A DNA stretch of 64,000 bases from Paguma larvata (GCA_030068075.1 CM057841.1:5155565-5219564), one strand, 5' to 3'. Shown: positions 11,452-22,783, numbered from the stretch's first letter. Notes: generated from the letters alone by a model not told the origin. Program-made: numbers and translations.

Positions 11452-11655
11452 CGGGTGCCCGGGTGGCTCAGTCGGTTAAGTGGCCGACTTCAGCTCAGGT
11501 CATGATCACATGGTTCACAAGTTTGAGCTCCACATCGGGCTCTGTGCTGACAGCTCAGAGCCTGGAGCCTGCTTCGGGTTCTGTGTCTCCCTCTCTCTCT
11601 GCCTCTTCCTGCTTGCACTCTGTCTCTCTAAAAATAAACATCAAAAAACTTTAAA
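11452..11655 (+). mobile_element. felid SINE
   Basis: Full-length copy ending in aaaaataaacatc and an A-rich tail that runs into about 20 A-rich bases. Confidence 0.93.
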
Positions 11656-13150
11656 AAAAAAAAAAAGAAAAAAGAAGGAAGAAAGTGTCTGGCACTGGGG
11701 GAGGGGGTGGGAATCGCACCAGCGCCCTGCCCTATGAGCCCCTGCAGCCCCTGAGCCTCCCGCACCGCCCACAGGAGCCGAAGGGAGATTTTAAGTCGTG
11801 AGTCCCCTGCCACTGGACTTCCAAGTTCCCAGTGGCCTCCGATGGACGCCTAACGAAATCCAGAATCTTCACCACGACCACGCCCAGGAGAAGGGATCTG
11901 CAAACGTCTAGAAAACTCACATGCACCTTTCCCCTCTGGCCCAGAGGCGGTGCTCCACACTTAGCCCAAACTGCAAACACACAGCCTCGAATCCGCAATG
12001 ACACCCCCCGGGTGCAGCCGCAAGCGACAGCAGGACTCAGATGCCGTAACCCGTGTGTGGGGACTGGGGCCGCTGCACCAAGGCCCGGTTGCTCTTGCCG
12101 TGTGACGGAAACAGTAGGAGCTCGTCGGGGAGCTGGTCTGGGAGATCGCGGGCATCCGCACGGGACCGTCCTCCCGCCCCCCGGTGAGAACATTCGGTGT
12201 GTTTGTGCCCGAGCGTGGGCCCCTCGGCGGGACGCGGCGTCCGGGGAGGAAAGCCGAGTGCAACGAGGCCGTGCGGCTCCCGCGTGTCTGCGGAAGGGGA
12301 CGGAGGGACGGCTGCGTGTCGGGGCCCATCTACGCCCCCGGCAGCTCTGCCGGAGCGGGCTCGGCTGGGAGCCAGCGGAAGTTCACGTGCAAACGCGGAC
12401 GAGCCGGAAGTGGCCGGAGGGGAGGACCGTGTTCTGATCCCTGCGCCGCAGCACGCATCTGGGGGGCGGGGCTGGAGCCTGAGAAAGACGCTCTCATCCC
12501 CGTTCCCTTTCACGGGTGGCACTGAACCCTCGGACGACGCCTGTGTGAGAGCAGCTGTTTTCATCCCCAACCCGCAGATTTAGAAACCGCTCTTTGCAAA
12601 ATTGCACGAGAGGCCAGCCAGCACGAGGAAGAGCCAAGGGCACACCCCCAGGTCTAATTGCTGCCATGTGCCGTCACCCCCCCCCCTTCAGAGAGGGGCT
12701 GTCCTCCTCTCTTTTACCCAGGAGGGAGGGGAAACAGAGCGGTCGACTAAACGTCTCGAAGATGCGCAGCCAGTAGGGAGTCACGCCCGGGTCTCCCTTC
12801 AAAACGTGGACACCAGTCGCCGAGTTTTCCCTCTATTTCCGTCCACAGTGCCTATGTGTATCCTCCCGTGCTCCCCCGCTCAACTGGCCCCTGCTCAGTC
12901 CTTTTTGGGGCCGGACAAACACAGCACCGTCCCCTGCGGCCGAAGGGACCTCACACCCTGATTGCTGCTGTCTGTCCCTCCCTCCCTCCCGCCTGTCACC
13001 ACGGCCTGTGGGCTCTGTCTCCAGAACACCCCAGACACACCGATCCCGGCCAGGCCTCCGTGAGCGTAGCAACATCTGCTCCCGTACCAGCCTCCCGGCT
13101 ATCTTTTTTCTTTTAAAAATCTAACATGTTCATTTACCGAAGAAACCCAA
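11656..13150. other. CpG-rich island and flanks, no gene identified
   Basis: CpG dinucleotides are frequent from about 12020 to 12560. Several frames of 100-200 codons overlap on both strands here, which GC-rich DNA produces by chance. None shows a known motif or a consistent exon structure. There is an isolated C run near 12678. A promoter or first exon cannot be excluded but is not supported. Confidence 0.4.
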
Positions 13151-13153
13151 GTA

Positions 13154-13394
13154 CAATAAAACCTTGGCTCGCGAGCATAGTACGTTTCAGAAACACGCTT
13201 GTAATCCAAAGCACTCCTATATCAAAGCGAATTTCAAGAACCACTGGCCCGGTGGTGATCACGTGACCTTGGGCATCACGTACTACTCCTATCGCAAGAC
13301 GTCTCTCTTTTATAAAGTTAAAATTTGTTGAAAATGTTGGCTCGTCTTGCGAAACACTCGTGGAACAATTTACTCGCAATCCAGGGTTTTACTG
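13154..13394. mobile_element. Tigger/mariner-like non-autonomous DNA transposon (MITE)
   Basis: About 241 bp bounded by inverted termini: caataaaaccttggct on the left, and on the right the reverse complement of gggttttactg. A TA dinucleotide lies immediately outside each end (13152-13153 and 13395-13396), the target duplication expected of Tc1/mariner elements. The interior (tcgtcttgcgaaacactcg, 'gtggtgatcacgtgacc') has no transposase frame. Orientation is not assigned. Confidence 0.8.
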
Positions 13395-13395
13395 T

Positions 13396-13794
13396 ATGTC
13401 CATTTCAAAACATAATCCACGTCGCAGTGATGAATAACAGAAGTTCTATCGGCTGCTTCCCTCTGTGTTTCGAAGCCTAGCGTGCGTTTCACGGCTGCGG
13501 CACAAAGTTAATTTGACCAGATATACTTGGCGTCCGTGAAGCTTTTGTGTGATAATAGGGTTTCGCACCTCGGAGCATCCCTGTAACCCGGCCCGGTGCC
13601 CCCCCCGCGCCGGTCACCTCCTCTCTGCTCCCAGGGTGTTCACTGAGCAGGGTGTCTGCCAGGTTTGTCCAGGCCACCTCAGACGGAAGGATCTCCTTTG
13701 CGGAGGCTAAATTCCGTAGTGCTGACACCCCACAATTTCTTTATCTAGTCATCTGTGAACAGTTAGGCTGTTCGAGTCTTTTGCCTGTTTTCTG
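13396..13794. other. unassigned sequence
   Basis: No recognisable gene or repeat. One minus-strand frame of 79 codons is unsupported. Confidence 0.4.
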
Positions 13795-13955
13795 ACTGTG
13801 TCATTTGTCTTTACCTGCAGGTGTTTAAGTCCCTGTCCCACCGCCGATTTTGCAGGTGAGGTAGCAGAAGCACAGAGGGGTTAACTGACTTGCCCAAGAA
13901 TGCACAGCTGATAACTGGAAGAGCCAGAAAACAGAAACCCAGGCCATTTCATTGG
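13795..13955 (+). mobile_element. MIR SINE fragment
   Basis: 'attttgcaggtgaggtagca', 'gcacagaggggttaactgac' and 'ttgcccaagaatgcacagct' match the MIR core in sense orientation. Confidence 0.82.
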
Positions 13956-14739
13956 TGGAAAGGAAGCAGGGGGGCCCTCACCCCTTTGGACTGATCTTTA
14001 AGCACATACAGCCATTGTGGGTTCTGAGAAACAGCTCCAGACAGTGCTCTGGAGTCTGATCGTTTAAGGATCTCCAAGGGCCTGGCTTGTACCCACCTCA
14101 GCGCCTCCGCATCTGCTGTTCCCCTAGCCAGGACAGTCCTTCCCTGAGACAAGGTCCCGGCCCTAAAACCTCACCTCGGAGGGCCGTTTCCAGAATCGTG
14201 CTCTGAAATCACGCCCGTGCTTTGCTAACTTGCTGGCTGCCTCTTCCTGCCGTGGGGATTCAAGCTGCGTGAGGTCAGACGGCTTGTCTGTACTGGGATG
14301 GGCCTCCGCCCCCCACACCCGACCGAGCCCCGGCTCCCACGTCCTGAGCCCTCTCTCTGCAAACATACCACTCTGTCTGTCACTGTACCGCCCCACACGA
14401 GGGACGCACAACACACACTCGAAGGAAATAATGAAAATAGCAAAAATAGAGATCTGGAAATGGATGGTTGTGTGTTTTGTTTTTTCTTTCTTTCTTTCTT
14501 TCTTTTTTTTTTTTTTTGTAAAGTGGCAGCCAGCAGATTAGAATCATGGAAATTGTCTTCTCCTGAGGAAACAGATGTTCTTCCTGCTCTGTTCTTATTC
14601 TTCTCTGGTTCCAGGAAAAAGTCCCTGTACGATATCAGGTAAGTGAGAGGTTTCCTGCACCCCGACAAGGAGATGGGGTGCAGGAGACAGCCCCCTGGAT
14701 GGTCCCCTAAGACCCTTGCCAACTGGTGCTCATGCCCTG
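13956..14739. other. unassigned, with (TTTC)n/T run
   Basis: A pyrimidine simple repeat lies at about 14480-14518. The 265-codon minus-strand frame crossing it (14225-15022) depends on this low-complexity tract and on the following LTR, so it is not a gene. Nothing else recognised. Confidence 0.45.
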
Positions 14740-15120
14740 TAGTTCCTCCCACATTGAAGGGAGCTGTGTCACCAACAAAATGGCAGAAATGACCACGCGT
14801 GACACCCCCCTCCTGCTCTCTCTTGGGCCACCTGCTAGGAGGGAACCCCGCTGCCAAGCTGGGGAGCCCTCCCCCTACAGCAGCGGTGTCCCAGCAGCCA
14901 TGTGCCTGCGCCATCTTGGAAGCAGATCCTCCGTCACCAGTCGAACTTTCAGATGAGTCCCAGCCAACATCTTGATGAAACCTTATGAGAGAATCTGAGC
15001 CGGAACCACCCAGCTGAGCCACTTCCGCATTTCTGACTCACAGAAACTGAGATAATGTTGGTGGTTATTTCGAGCTGCTAGGTTTTGAGAGGCTTGTGAT
15101 GCACAGTGAGCACCAACACC
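14740..15120 (+). mobile_element. MLT1-like MaLR LTR
   Basis: 'cagccaacatcttgatgaaa', 'gagaatctgagccggaacca', 'cccagctgagccacttccgc', 'gactcacagaaactgagata' and 'atttcgagctgctaggtttt' follow the order of an MLT1-type LTR 3' half. The 5' boundary is uncertain. Confidence 0.78.
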
Positions 15121-15289
15121 CGGGGCTAGCTCAGTAACCTCCAGTATAGCTCTTCCAAGCTTCCAGTGAGTGGCTTGGAACCTCACCTGGAACCTCACAT
15201 GACCCGAATCCCTGCTACCTCTCCCCTTGCATATCCTGCCCTTGTCCCCACATCTGTGTGAACATCGGGCGTGCCCCCCTGAGGGCACT

Positions 15290-15615
15290 GGGCTTTGCTG
15301 TGCTCTCAGCCCAGAGCTCCTTCCCTGAAAGAGCCTCATTTCTAGCTCCCGACTCTCTTACGGACTCTCTGCTCAAACTCCCCTTCCCCAGAGAGACTTC
15401 TCTCCCCCAGCCCCTCTGTCCCCCACCTCACTCTGTTCTGCCTTCTTCCTGATAGTACCCAATGGGGCACACACATATGCTTTTGTTTACGACTTCTCTC
15501 TTCTCACTAGATTACAAGCCACAAAAAGGCGTGAAGATTGCCTGTGGGCTTTCCTGCTAACCACAGCAGCCTGCAGTGGTGCCTGGCATGCTGAAAAATT
15601 ATTGGCTGAATGTTG
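15290..15615 (+). mobile_element. L2 LINE 3' fragment
   Basis: 'actagattacaagccacaaa', 'ggtgcctggcatgctgaaaa' and 'attggctgaatg' correspond to the L2 3' end in sense orientation. The upstream pyrimidine-rich part is weaker. Confidence 0.62.
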
Positions 15616-15945
15616 TGGATTAAGAAGGGCCACGCATTTCTGACTACTGGAGAAGTGGCATCTGTTTAAGTGGCCTTAAGATATCTTGCAGCTTCCTTTC
15701 TGCTCTTTTAAAGCGCCTGAGGCCGCCATGCTGTGAGGAAGCCCGATGGAGCCAGTGGAGGAGAACTAAGCCCCCAGCGGAGAGCCAGCACTGCAGCTAA
15801 ACACATAGGGAAGCCGTCTGGGACCTCCTACCCCAGTGGATCCTCCAGCCGAACAAGGGCACGCAGGTGGGCCCAGGCAAAACCAACCACAGAACCACCA
15901 GCCAACCCAGAGAATTGGGAGAAACAGTAAGCTGTTGTTTGTTTC
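15610..15945 (+). mobile_element. MaLR-like LTR, 5' part
   Basis: Begins 'atgttgtggattaagaaggg', continues through 'gtggccttaagatatcttgc' and 'gccgccatgctgtgaggaag', and ends 'agccaacccagagaattggg' then 'gtaagctgttgttt'. A simple repeat follows, and the LTR end resumes near 16160. Confidence 0.7.
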
Positions 15946-16050
15946 TTTGTTTTCTTTCTTTCCTCCCTCCCTCCTTTCCTTCCTTCCTTCCATCCTCTTC
16001 CTTCCTTCCTCCCTCTCTCTCTCTCTTTCTCTCTTTCTTTCTTTTCTAAA
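15946..16050. repeat. (TTCC)n/(CT)n pyrimidine tract
   Basis: About 100 bases of nearly pure pyrimidine on the plus strand. It splits an LTR end that appears twice around it ('gtaagctgttgtttg' before, 'gtaagccgttgtttctg' after), suggesting expansion or local duplication within the LTR. The long open frames here are low complexity. Confidence 0.85.
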
Positions 16051-16139
16051 CACTGCAAGCACAAGGCCTCAAAAAATTGGGTAGACTCAGAATTCTTCCT
16101 CTCCATGGAAATCCTTAGTAAAAGGTCAAAGATTTATAC

Positions 16140-16236
16140 AATCAGAAGAGAAACCAGAGGATTGTAAGCCGTTGTTTCTGTACGAAATTGGGGGCAGCTC
16201 ATTACACAGCGATAGGTAACTGATACACTCAGTAAG
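16140..16236 (+). mobile_element. MaLR-like LTR, 3' end
   Basis: 'ggattgtaagccgttgtttc', 'cattacacagcgataggtaa' and 'ctgatacac' are the terminal phrases of an MLT1-like LTR. Confidence 0.7.
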
Positions 16237-16259
16237 TCACCAGCTCCCTAGGAGACCTT

Positions 16260-16690
16260 CCTCCTCCCTCTCTCCTTGGCCCCTTGCAGTCCCTCTGCAC
16301 ACAGCAGCCAAAATGGTGTCTTGGAAAACACAGCTGCTAATGTCCCATCTCAGGTCACGTGAAGCAATTCCCTGTTGCTTTTAGGATAAAGGGAACCAGC
16401 CAGAGGTAACGAGGCTTTGCGGGTCCAGCCTCTCCCATCGCATCCAGCCTCATCAGCTTCCACCTCTGGAGTGTAATTAGCTTACTAATTTTTCTGCACG
16501 TGCCACTCCTGTGCCTAGAATTCTCTTCCCTGTGCCCACCCCTGGTAACACCCATGCAATCTTGAGATACCAGCCCTGGCATCATTTGCACAGGAAAGCC
16601 CTCCTTGGTTTCTCCGAGACAGACCATCCTGCTGTAAGCTCTCACGGCCCTGGACACCTTCCCTGTGTTAGCGCTCACCATGGGCTCTCA
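16260..16690 (+). mobile_element. L2 LINE fragment
   Basis: 'ttaggataaagggaaccagc', 'ctcatcagcttccacctctg', 'gtgcctagaattctcttccc' and 'gcaggaaagccctccttgg'-like text match the L2 3' region in sense orientation. No coding frame. Confidence 0.68.
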
Positions 16691-17390
16691 TTTTTTGTGG
16701 TGCACATGCTACTCAGGGGTCAGCAGAGAAACAGTGGCCACAGGATTGTGGAGTCTGGCAGTTCCAAACTCTGCAGGGTGGGGCCGGCAGGCTGAGGACC
16801 GAAGGCGAGCTCACGTCGCGGTTCGGGTCTGAGAATCGTCTGCTCTCGCTTGGGGGAGGGAGGTCAGAGTTCGTTCTGTTCAGGCCTGTGACTGATTGGG
16901 GGCGGCCCAGCCACGTTAGGGAGGACCATGTGTTTGACTCAAAGTCCACCAATTTAAATATTAATCTCATACAAAAAAAACCCAAAAAACAAAACCACCG
17001 TCAAAGAAACATCCAGAGGAGCGCTGGAGCAGCCGTCCGGGCACCGGGGCCCAGCCACGCGGACACATCGCACTCCCCGTCGCAGCCTCCGTCTCCCTCG
17101 CTAAGCGGCAAGTTCCGCGAGGGCCGGACCGTACCTCTATTTTCTCGCTCCGCGCACCAGCACTGGGGACCGGGATGGTGCCTGACACATAGCCAGTCCT
17201 CCACCTTCTTCCAGGGTCTCATCGACCTCTTCTCACACCCAGGATTCCTGTAGCGTCTCCTCTGGGGTCTCTCAGCCGCCATATAGCCCTTCTCTAGTCT
17301 GACCTCCAGGGTGGTTTTCCACAACATCAGCGTCAGCTGCCGCGACAGTGGATCTGATGGTGAACATCCTTTACGTACACTCTGTGTCTT
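16691..17390. other. unassigned sequence
   Basis: No gene recognised. Frames of 120-133 codons overlap on opposite strands around 16888-17402 without any motif. 'gcctgacacatagcc' near 17180 hints at an L2/MIR scrap. Confidence 0.4.
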
Positions 17391-17520
17391 TAGTTTTTTC
17401 AAGTAGGCTCCGTGCCTGGCGTGGAGCCCGGTGCAGGGCTCGGACTCACACCCCTGAGATCAAGACCTGAGCTGAGATCGAGAGCCAGACACTTAACTGA
17501 CCGAGCCTCCCAGGCGCCCC
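17391..17520 (-). mobile_element. short-form CAN SINE
   Basis: Antisense copy: 'caagtaggctccgtgcctgg', 'cagggctcggactcacacc', 'gagatcaagacctgagctga', ending cgagcctcccaggcgcccc. Confidence 0.9.
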
Positions 17521-19398
17521 TGTGAACGTCCTTAGACACTCGTGGCAGGTCCCACACCGTCTACAGAACAAAGCTGCGCTTGGCCCATAAGTCGCTCTCA
17601 TCCCGTGGATTCTATGATGGTCCCTGAGATTCTCACTCACCGTGTGCACACCTGGTGTAATCCTCCTCAGCGAGCTGAGATCTTGCTCTGATGATTCAGT
17701 GGAAGGGAGACCGCCCTGGGTGGGCCTGAGCTATCAGGTGGGCCTTGAAAGGACAAGCAGAGGACACGAGAAAGTTACCTGCCGTGCTGTGAATTGCTTA
17801 TGGGAGACGTGGCAAGGGACGGGGGCAGCCTCTGGGGGCTGAAAGCAGAGCCCCGCTGACAGCCTGTGAGAAAACAGGGGGCCTCCGGCGTACCATGGCA
17901 AGGAAGTGGATCCTGCCAACAATCGGTCTTGCCGCGCGCGCACGTGTGTGTGCGTGTATGTGTGCTCAGAAGAGTTCCCTGAGCCTCAGATAAGACCACA
18001 GACCTGGGCAACTCCTTGATTTCAGCCTGATGAGACCCGAAGCAGAAGGTCCAGCCTGAATTCCGACCAGAAAAACTGTGAGATAAGAAGTGGAAGCTGC
18101 AGAGAAGCGGGGATTGGTCACCCAGGAGCAGAAAACAAGTACGCCTTCCACTGGGGGCTCCACACATGTGCATCGAACGCCGGCACATGCTGGGCCCAAG
18201 GACCACGGCACCAGGCAACGAAGACGGAAGGTGCAGCCCTCTCGCCCCCAGACCCTCGCAATGGAGGCCGCGGGTCTCGAGCCAGAACACACATTATGGG
18301 GCCATCGAGGGAGTGGCGGTGTCCCAAGGACCCGCCAGAGCCAAGCTCTGCGTCTTCTGGCTGGTGTCAGAACCTCTCTGATCCCGAGCTATTCAACTGG
18401 AAAGTGGGGATGAGGGCCCTTTGAGGGGCTCGGGATTAAATGATGGGCTCCCTCCTGACGCACTCGGCACAGGGCCTGGAATCCGTGTGCACGTGCACCG
18501 GACCGGCGACCCGAACTCCTCGCAGCCAGCCCCTAACCCTGAGCGTAAGTGCACGGGCACGTGCGCACAGTGGGGCTCCCGCTCGAACAGACGCTCTGCT
18601 TGTCCTCATACCTGCGCCGGTGGGGTTTGTTCGGTAGGCATTTAATTGGCACCAGCGGGCTTCACGACACCATGAAGGGGCCCCAGGACAGAAAGCTACT
18701 TCCTTAGAAAATAATGTTGCGAAATGACCGGTTCTCAGAATTGCAGAGGGAGAAACTGTTTAGAGAGGGAACGTGGTGATAACAGTTTGCCAAACAGATG
18801 GTTAGTATTACTCGAAATTTCCTTCGTGTTTTGGAAAGGGGTGTCTCCCCTGTGCTGTCCGTACCGAGCGGGGCCCCAGGAGAGCCGTCGCCGTCCTTAG
18901 TTATTGGACGTGTGCTGCTTGGATTCCAGCCTGGCCCTTAGCTCGATGGAAATTCCATGGGATTCTGGAAAGCTGAGGGTCCATCTTGGCTACTCGGCCT
19001 CGTGTGAAAATTCTAACAGCATCTCACCGGAAAACGTTTCTCGCATCTGTCCCGTTCACCAGAGCCGGGGCTGGGGTGAAGCAGGGGAGGCTCTCAGCTC
19101 GGGTGCACCTCGGAGCGTGGGATTTAAGGGGCGCCAACGTCACAGTAAGCAAGAGAAACAGTAATTTCAATGCCGCGTTTCTTTAAAAATCAAAATTAAC
19201 GCAAAACAGTCGACGATGAACAAAATATCAACATTTTAACTGAAGACAGGATCTGCTGGGACGGGGACTGGGGTGAGGTGAGGGAGCCGAGTCCTGCAGA
19301 GTGCACAGTCGGGTCCCGTCTTGAGTAAGAATTTAGGTGTTGGGTGCACCGTGGGCTATTTCTGCATGATTTTTTTATCTTAAAAAAGTATTGCTTTT
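17521..19398. other. unassigned, weak MIR scrap, alternating purine-pyrimidine tract
   Basis: A MIR-like phrase ('actggaaagtggggatgagg', 'ggcacagggcctgga') lies at about 18390-18482. An alternating CG/CA/TG run lies at about 17932-17967 (gccgcgcgcgcacgtgtg and on). Minus-strand frames of up to 171 codons around 17775-18290 have no domain. No gene supported. Confidence 0.42.
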
Positions 19399-19483
19399 TG
19401 GGGGCACCTGGGTGGCTCAGTCCGTGAGACATCTGACTGTTGGTGTCCTCTCTCTCTTAAATTAAATAAATAAGCATTTTTTA
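19399..19483 (+). mobile_element. felid SINE with large internal deletion
   Basis: The head (ggggcacctgggtggctcag) runs through 'agacatctgactgttgg' and jumps straight to 'tcctctctctcttaaattaa' and the tail. About 120 bases of the middle are missing. Confidence 0.9.
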
Positions 19484-20464
19484 ATGAAATAATGTTCTGG
19501 TTGTAGTCATTTTATTGCCATAATACTTTTTTCACCTTTTAATGTGAATTCGTATTAACAACTCCAGAATAACAGATGTTACTGCGATTTGCCTTAAGAC
19601 CGAACATTTCTGAAAGCTCAGAACACTGCGAATAAAAACAAGCAAACATAAAAAAATACAAAAAGAAACAAACGGCTCTCAAATCTTCCCGCTTCCCGAC
19701 CGCCGCCACCCTCGTCCTCGCTGCCGTCACATCGAGCTTGAACAACTGCACCCACCTCCAAACCGTGCTGTCCAGTCCCCGCGCCTGTCCGCCTCATGAA
19801 ATGTCACCACCGCTTGCCAAGGCGCTCAAGCTAAAATTCAGGACTAAGTCTTCCTTTGTGCCTTTTCCCCGGAGGCCCCGTTCCGTCTGTCCACGAGTCC
19901 TGCTGATGCCACCTGCGTCCCCCACCACCTAGAAACCTCTGAACAGGTGACCCCTGTCCCACGCCGTGACCTTTGGCTGGGGTTATGAGAACTGACTGAA
20001 TTATTTTCTCGCCTGTCTTACACTCCCGCCCAGAGTCTCCTGAAAGTCCTCTGTGCTCCGGCTCTGCCGCCCCCCGGCCCCTCGAACGCACACGACACAA
20101 CCCCGCGGATGCTCACACATCCAAAGCACACTCTCTCACCCGCTCTGAGACCCGCAGTGGTCGGCTGTTTGCTGAGCACCTCCTGGTCCTCGTTTAGCTC
20201 TGGAGGTGGGGACCACGCCTTCCCGTCTGAAGTGAAGCCACGGCGGCTCTGAAAGTCAGCGAGTGTGAGTCTGCGCTGTTGAGTGGCTCACGCGTGCTCC
20301 CGACACGCACACCCTGGCCGTTCGGCCAGGGATGGGACGCCGGGTGATCGGTGACTGGGGCGGAGGGGCTAGAAGAACACGCAGAGAGAAGAGTCTGTTT
20401 TCCTCCCACGAGCTGTTCTCGGTGCCTAAATCCTGTAGACTTTGGATCTTGTTTCCTCCGGACT
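19484..20464. other. unassigned sequence
   Basis: No gene or named repeat recognised. CpG content rises from about 19690 to 20360. Short frames on both strands have no family motif. Confidence 0.4.
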
Positions 20465-20674
20465 TTTTTTTTTTGTTTTAAGCTTACTTATTTTCAGAGA
20501 GAGAAAGTGTGCAAGTGGGGGAGGTGCAAAGAGAGAGAGACAGAGAGAGTCCCAAGCAGGCTCCGCACTGTTAGCGCAGAGCCCGACGTGAGGCTCGAAC
20601 CCACGAACCGTGGGATCGTGACTTGAGCCCGAAGTCAAGAGTCCGCGACAACCGACTGAGCCATGCAGGGGCCC
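20465..20674 (-). mobile_element. felid SINE
   Basis: Antisense full-length copy. An imperfect target duplication ttggat(c/t)ttgttt flanks it at about 20442 and 20675. Confidence 0.92.
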
Positions 20675-20689
20675 TTGGATTTTGTTTCT

Positions 20690-21250
20690 TTTGTTGTGTT
20701 TTGCTCGGAACCTTTGGTCCCGCAGAAGGGACGCGCAGAGGCTTCACCCAGAGTCCTAGGGTTTGCTGTTAGGACCTGAAGCACGTCCCCAGCCGCCGGC
20801 GGTCCGGGCGGCCCGGGCGCTGCTCCGGCGCAGCTGTCGCGGGGATTAGCTGTCCGGAAAGCCGACCCCGGGACAGACCCCGTGTCGGGCGTGTCCGCCC
20901 CCGCGAGGCGGCAGGCGCGCGCCGCCAGGTCCGCAGTGCGGAGCTCGCCGGCGGCGTCGGAGGGCGGGGACGAGTCCCTCTTCCGGTCTCGGAGGCCCGC
21001 GCGCGGCTCTGAGCCCCGGGGACGGGCACGCACGTGCGGAGGGGCGGCTCGGGGCTCCGCACTGACACCCCCGGATCCGTGGCTGTGCTTTTCTGAGATG
21101 TTCCGTTTCTTGCTCCTAGTTCCGAAGGGGGGCGCCTCGCAGAACAGGGATGGCAGGGGTCCTGGGCTCCTCCGGAGGGAACGTGGGGCCAGAGGCTGGG
21201 TCAGGATTTCACGTTCTCCCCGGGAAACGGATAAGCCGCCAAAGCCCTGG
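20690..21250. promoter_or_regulatory. CpG island, possible unmapped promoter
   Basis: High GC with dense CpG, strongest from about 20790 to 21070 (runs such as ccgccggcggtccgggcggc). Frames are open on both strands through base composition alone. I see no TATA box, initiator or adjoining exon that would assign it to a gene. A CpG island is what the sequence shows. Promoter function is inference. Confidence 0.45.
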
Positions 21251-21291
21251 GTGTGGTGGGAGTGAAGCGAGATTAAGATGAAAGATTATCG

Positions 21292-21740
21292 GGGCGCCTG
21301 AGTGGCTCGGTCGGTTGAGTGTCCCACTCCTTTATTATTATTATTATTTAAGCTCATTTACTTATTTTGAGAGAGAGAGAGAGAGAGAGCAAGCAGGGGA
21401 GGGGCAGGGAAGAAAGGAGAGAGAGAATCCCAAGCAGGCTCAGCACCGTCAGGGCAGAGCCCCGCACAGGGCCCGACCTCACGAGATCAGGAGATCCTGA
21501 GCTGAGCTGAGAGCTGAAATCAAGAATCAGATGCTCACTGGACTGAGCCCCCCAAGCGCCCGGCTCTTGGTTTCGTCCTGACCTCACAGTTCCTGGGATG
21601 GAGCCTCAAGTTGGGCTTTGGCGGACAGCTCGGAGCCTGCTTGGGACTCTCTTCCTCTCTCTGTGCCCCTCCCCTGCTTGTGCGTGCATGCTCCCCCTCT
21701 CAAATAAGTAAATAAACATTAAAAAATAATTTTAAAAAGA
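21292..21740 (+). mobile_element. felid SINE, split by a nested SINE
   Basis: The 5' head (ggggcgcctgagtggctcgg to 'gtgtcccactcc') ends at about 21330. The same element resumes at about 21562 with 'ggctcttggtttcgtcctga' and runs to a normal aaataaacatt tail. Confidence 0.9.
21331..21561 (-). mobile_element. felid SINE nested in another SINE
   Basis: Antisense copy beginning in a (TTA)n-modified tail, with a (GA)n run at 21370-21389, ending 'ctgagccccccaagcgccc'. It lies wholly inside the plus-strand SINE and is therefore the younger of the two. Confidence 0.9.
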
Positions 21741-22278
21741 TGACAGATTATCAGTGTGTAAAATTAAAGTGTGCTTCTTTCTGACTCTTGAGCGGGGTCT
21801 GAAACAGGACAGTGAAACGGTCAGATACACGGGGCAGAAAGGCTAGTTCGGCTTTAGTCTGGGACTGGGGGGTGGGGGGTGGGACAACTGTTGGAAAGCT
21901 TGAGATTACACAAAATAGACCAGAGAGCACAGTGTTTCCCGTTACGCTTGTGGTTTCACGGATGATCGGCTCACACCACCCACAATACTTTCAGAGCAAC
22001 TCCCAGACACAGTGTCATTTCACCCATAAATAGTTCAGTGTCTGTGTCCTCAGGAGAAGCCTCTTGCAGCAAACTGACCTTTGAACCCACACGGGGTGAG
22101 TTTCCTAAATACGGGGAAGGCGTTTTACAGGTGCGTTTTAAGGTTTGCATCTTTGTCAGGATTCTCCTGCTGGTCTCCATGGTTCACATTTCATTTGCAG
22201 TGTCTGGGGGTTTTTTTGGGTTTTTTTTGGGGGGGGTGGCTTTTTTTTTTAGAGTTTCTATATGTTAAGTAATCAATT
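21741..22278. other. unassigned, G-run rich
   Basis: No gene recognised. G-rich runs at about 21867-21883 and T/G runs at 22207-22250 produce spurious frames. Confidence 0.4.
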
Positions 22279-22293
22279 GTTTCCATATCAATT

Positions 22294-22499
22294 ACTTTTT
22301 AAACTTTTTAAACATTTATTTATTTTTGAGAGACAGTGTGAGCAGGGGAGGGGCAGAGAGAGAGGCAGACACAGAATCCAAAGCAGGCTCTGGGCTCTGA
22401 GCTGTTGGCACAGAGCCCAATGTGGGGCTCGAACTCACAGTGAGATCATGACCTGAGCTGAAGTTGGACGCTTAACTGACTGAGCCACCCAGGCCTCCC
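22294..22499 (-). mobile_element. felid SINE with target-site duplication
   Basis: Antisense full-length copy. The flanking repeat tgttt(c/t)catatcaatta occurs at about 22279 and 22500, with one mismatch. Confidence 0.94.
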
Positions 22500-22554
22500 T
22501 GTTTTCATATCAATTATATAGGAGTGTTTTCAGAATGGATTTTTACTTTAAAAT

Positions 22555-22783
22555 ATTTTAATTGTCCTTTTAATTTTTTCTTCCAAGAAAGAGAGAGAGC
22601 AAGAGCACACGTGTGCGTGGGGGAGTGGGGGAGGGGCGGCGGGAGAGAGAGTCTTAAGGAGGAGAATCTTCAGGCTCAGCACAGAGCCCGACTCGGGGCT
22701 CCATCTCACGACCCTGGGATCTGCCCCGAGCTGAAATAAGGAGTCAGACACTCGGCCGACTGACTGAGCCACGCAGGCGCCCC
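22555..22783 (-). mobile_element. felid SINE
   Basis: Antisense full-length copy. It lies only about 55 bases from the preceding SINE in the same orientation. Its purine run (gagagagagcaagagc) is slightly expanded. Confidence 0.92.

Noticed and set aside
11832..12583. Several 110-200 codon frames on both strands
   Set aside because: All fall in CpG-rich DNA, overlap in conflicting phases and carry no family motif.
14225..15022. 265-codon minus-strand open frame
   Set aside because: Crosses a (TTTC)n/T run and an MLT1-like LTR, with a lysine-run segment and no domain.
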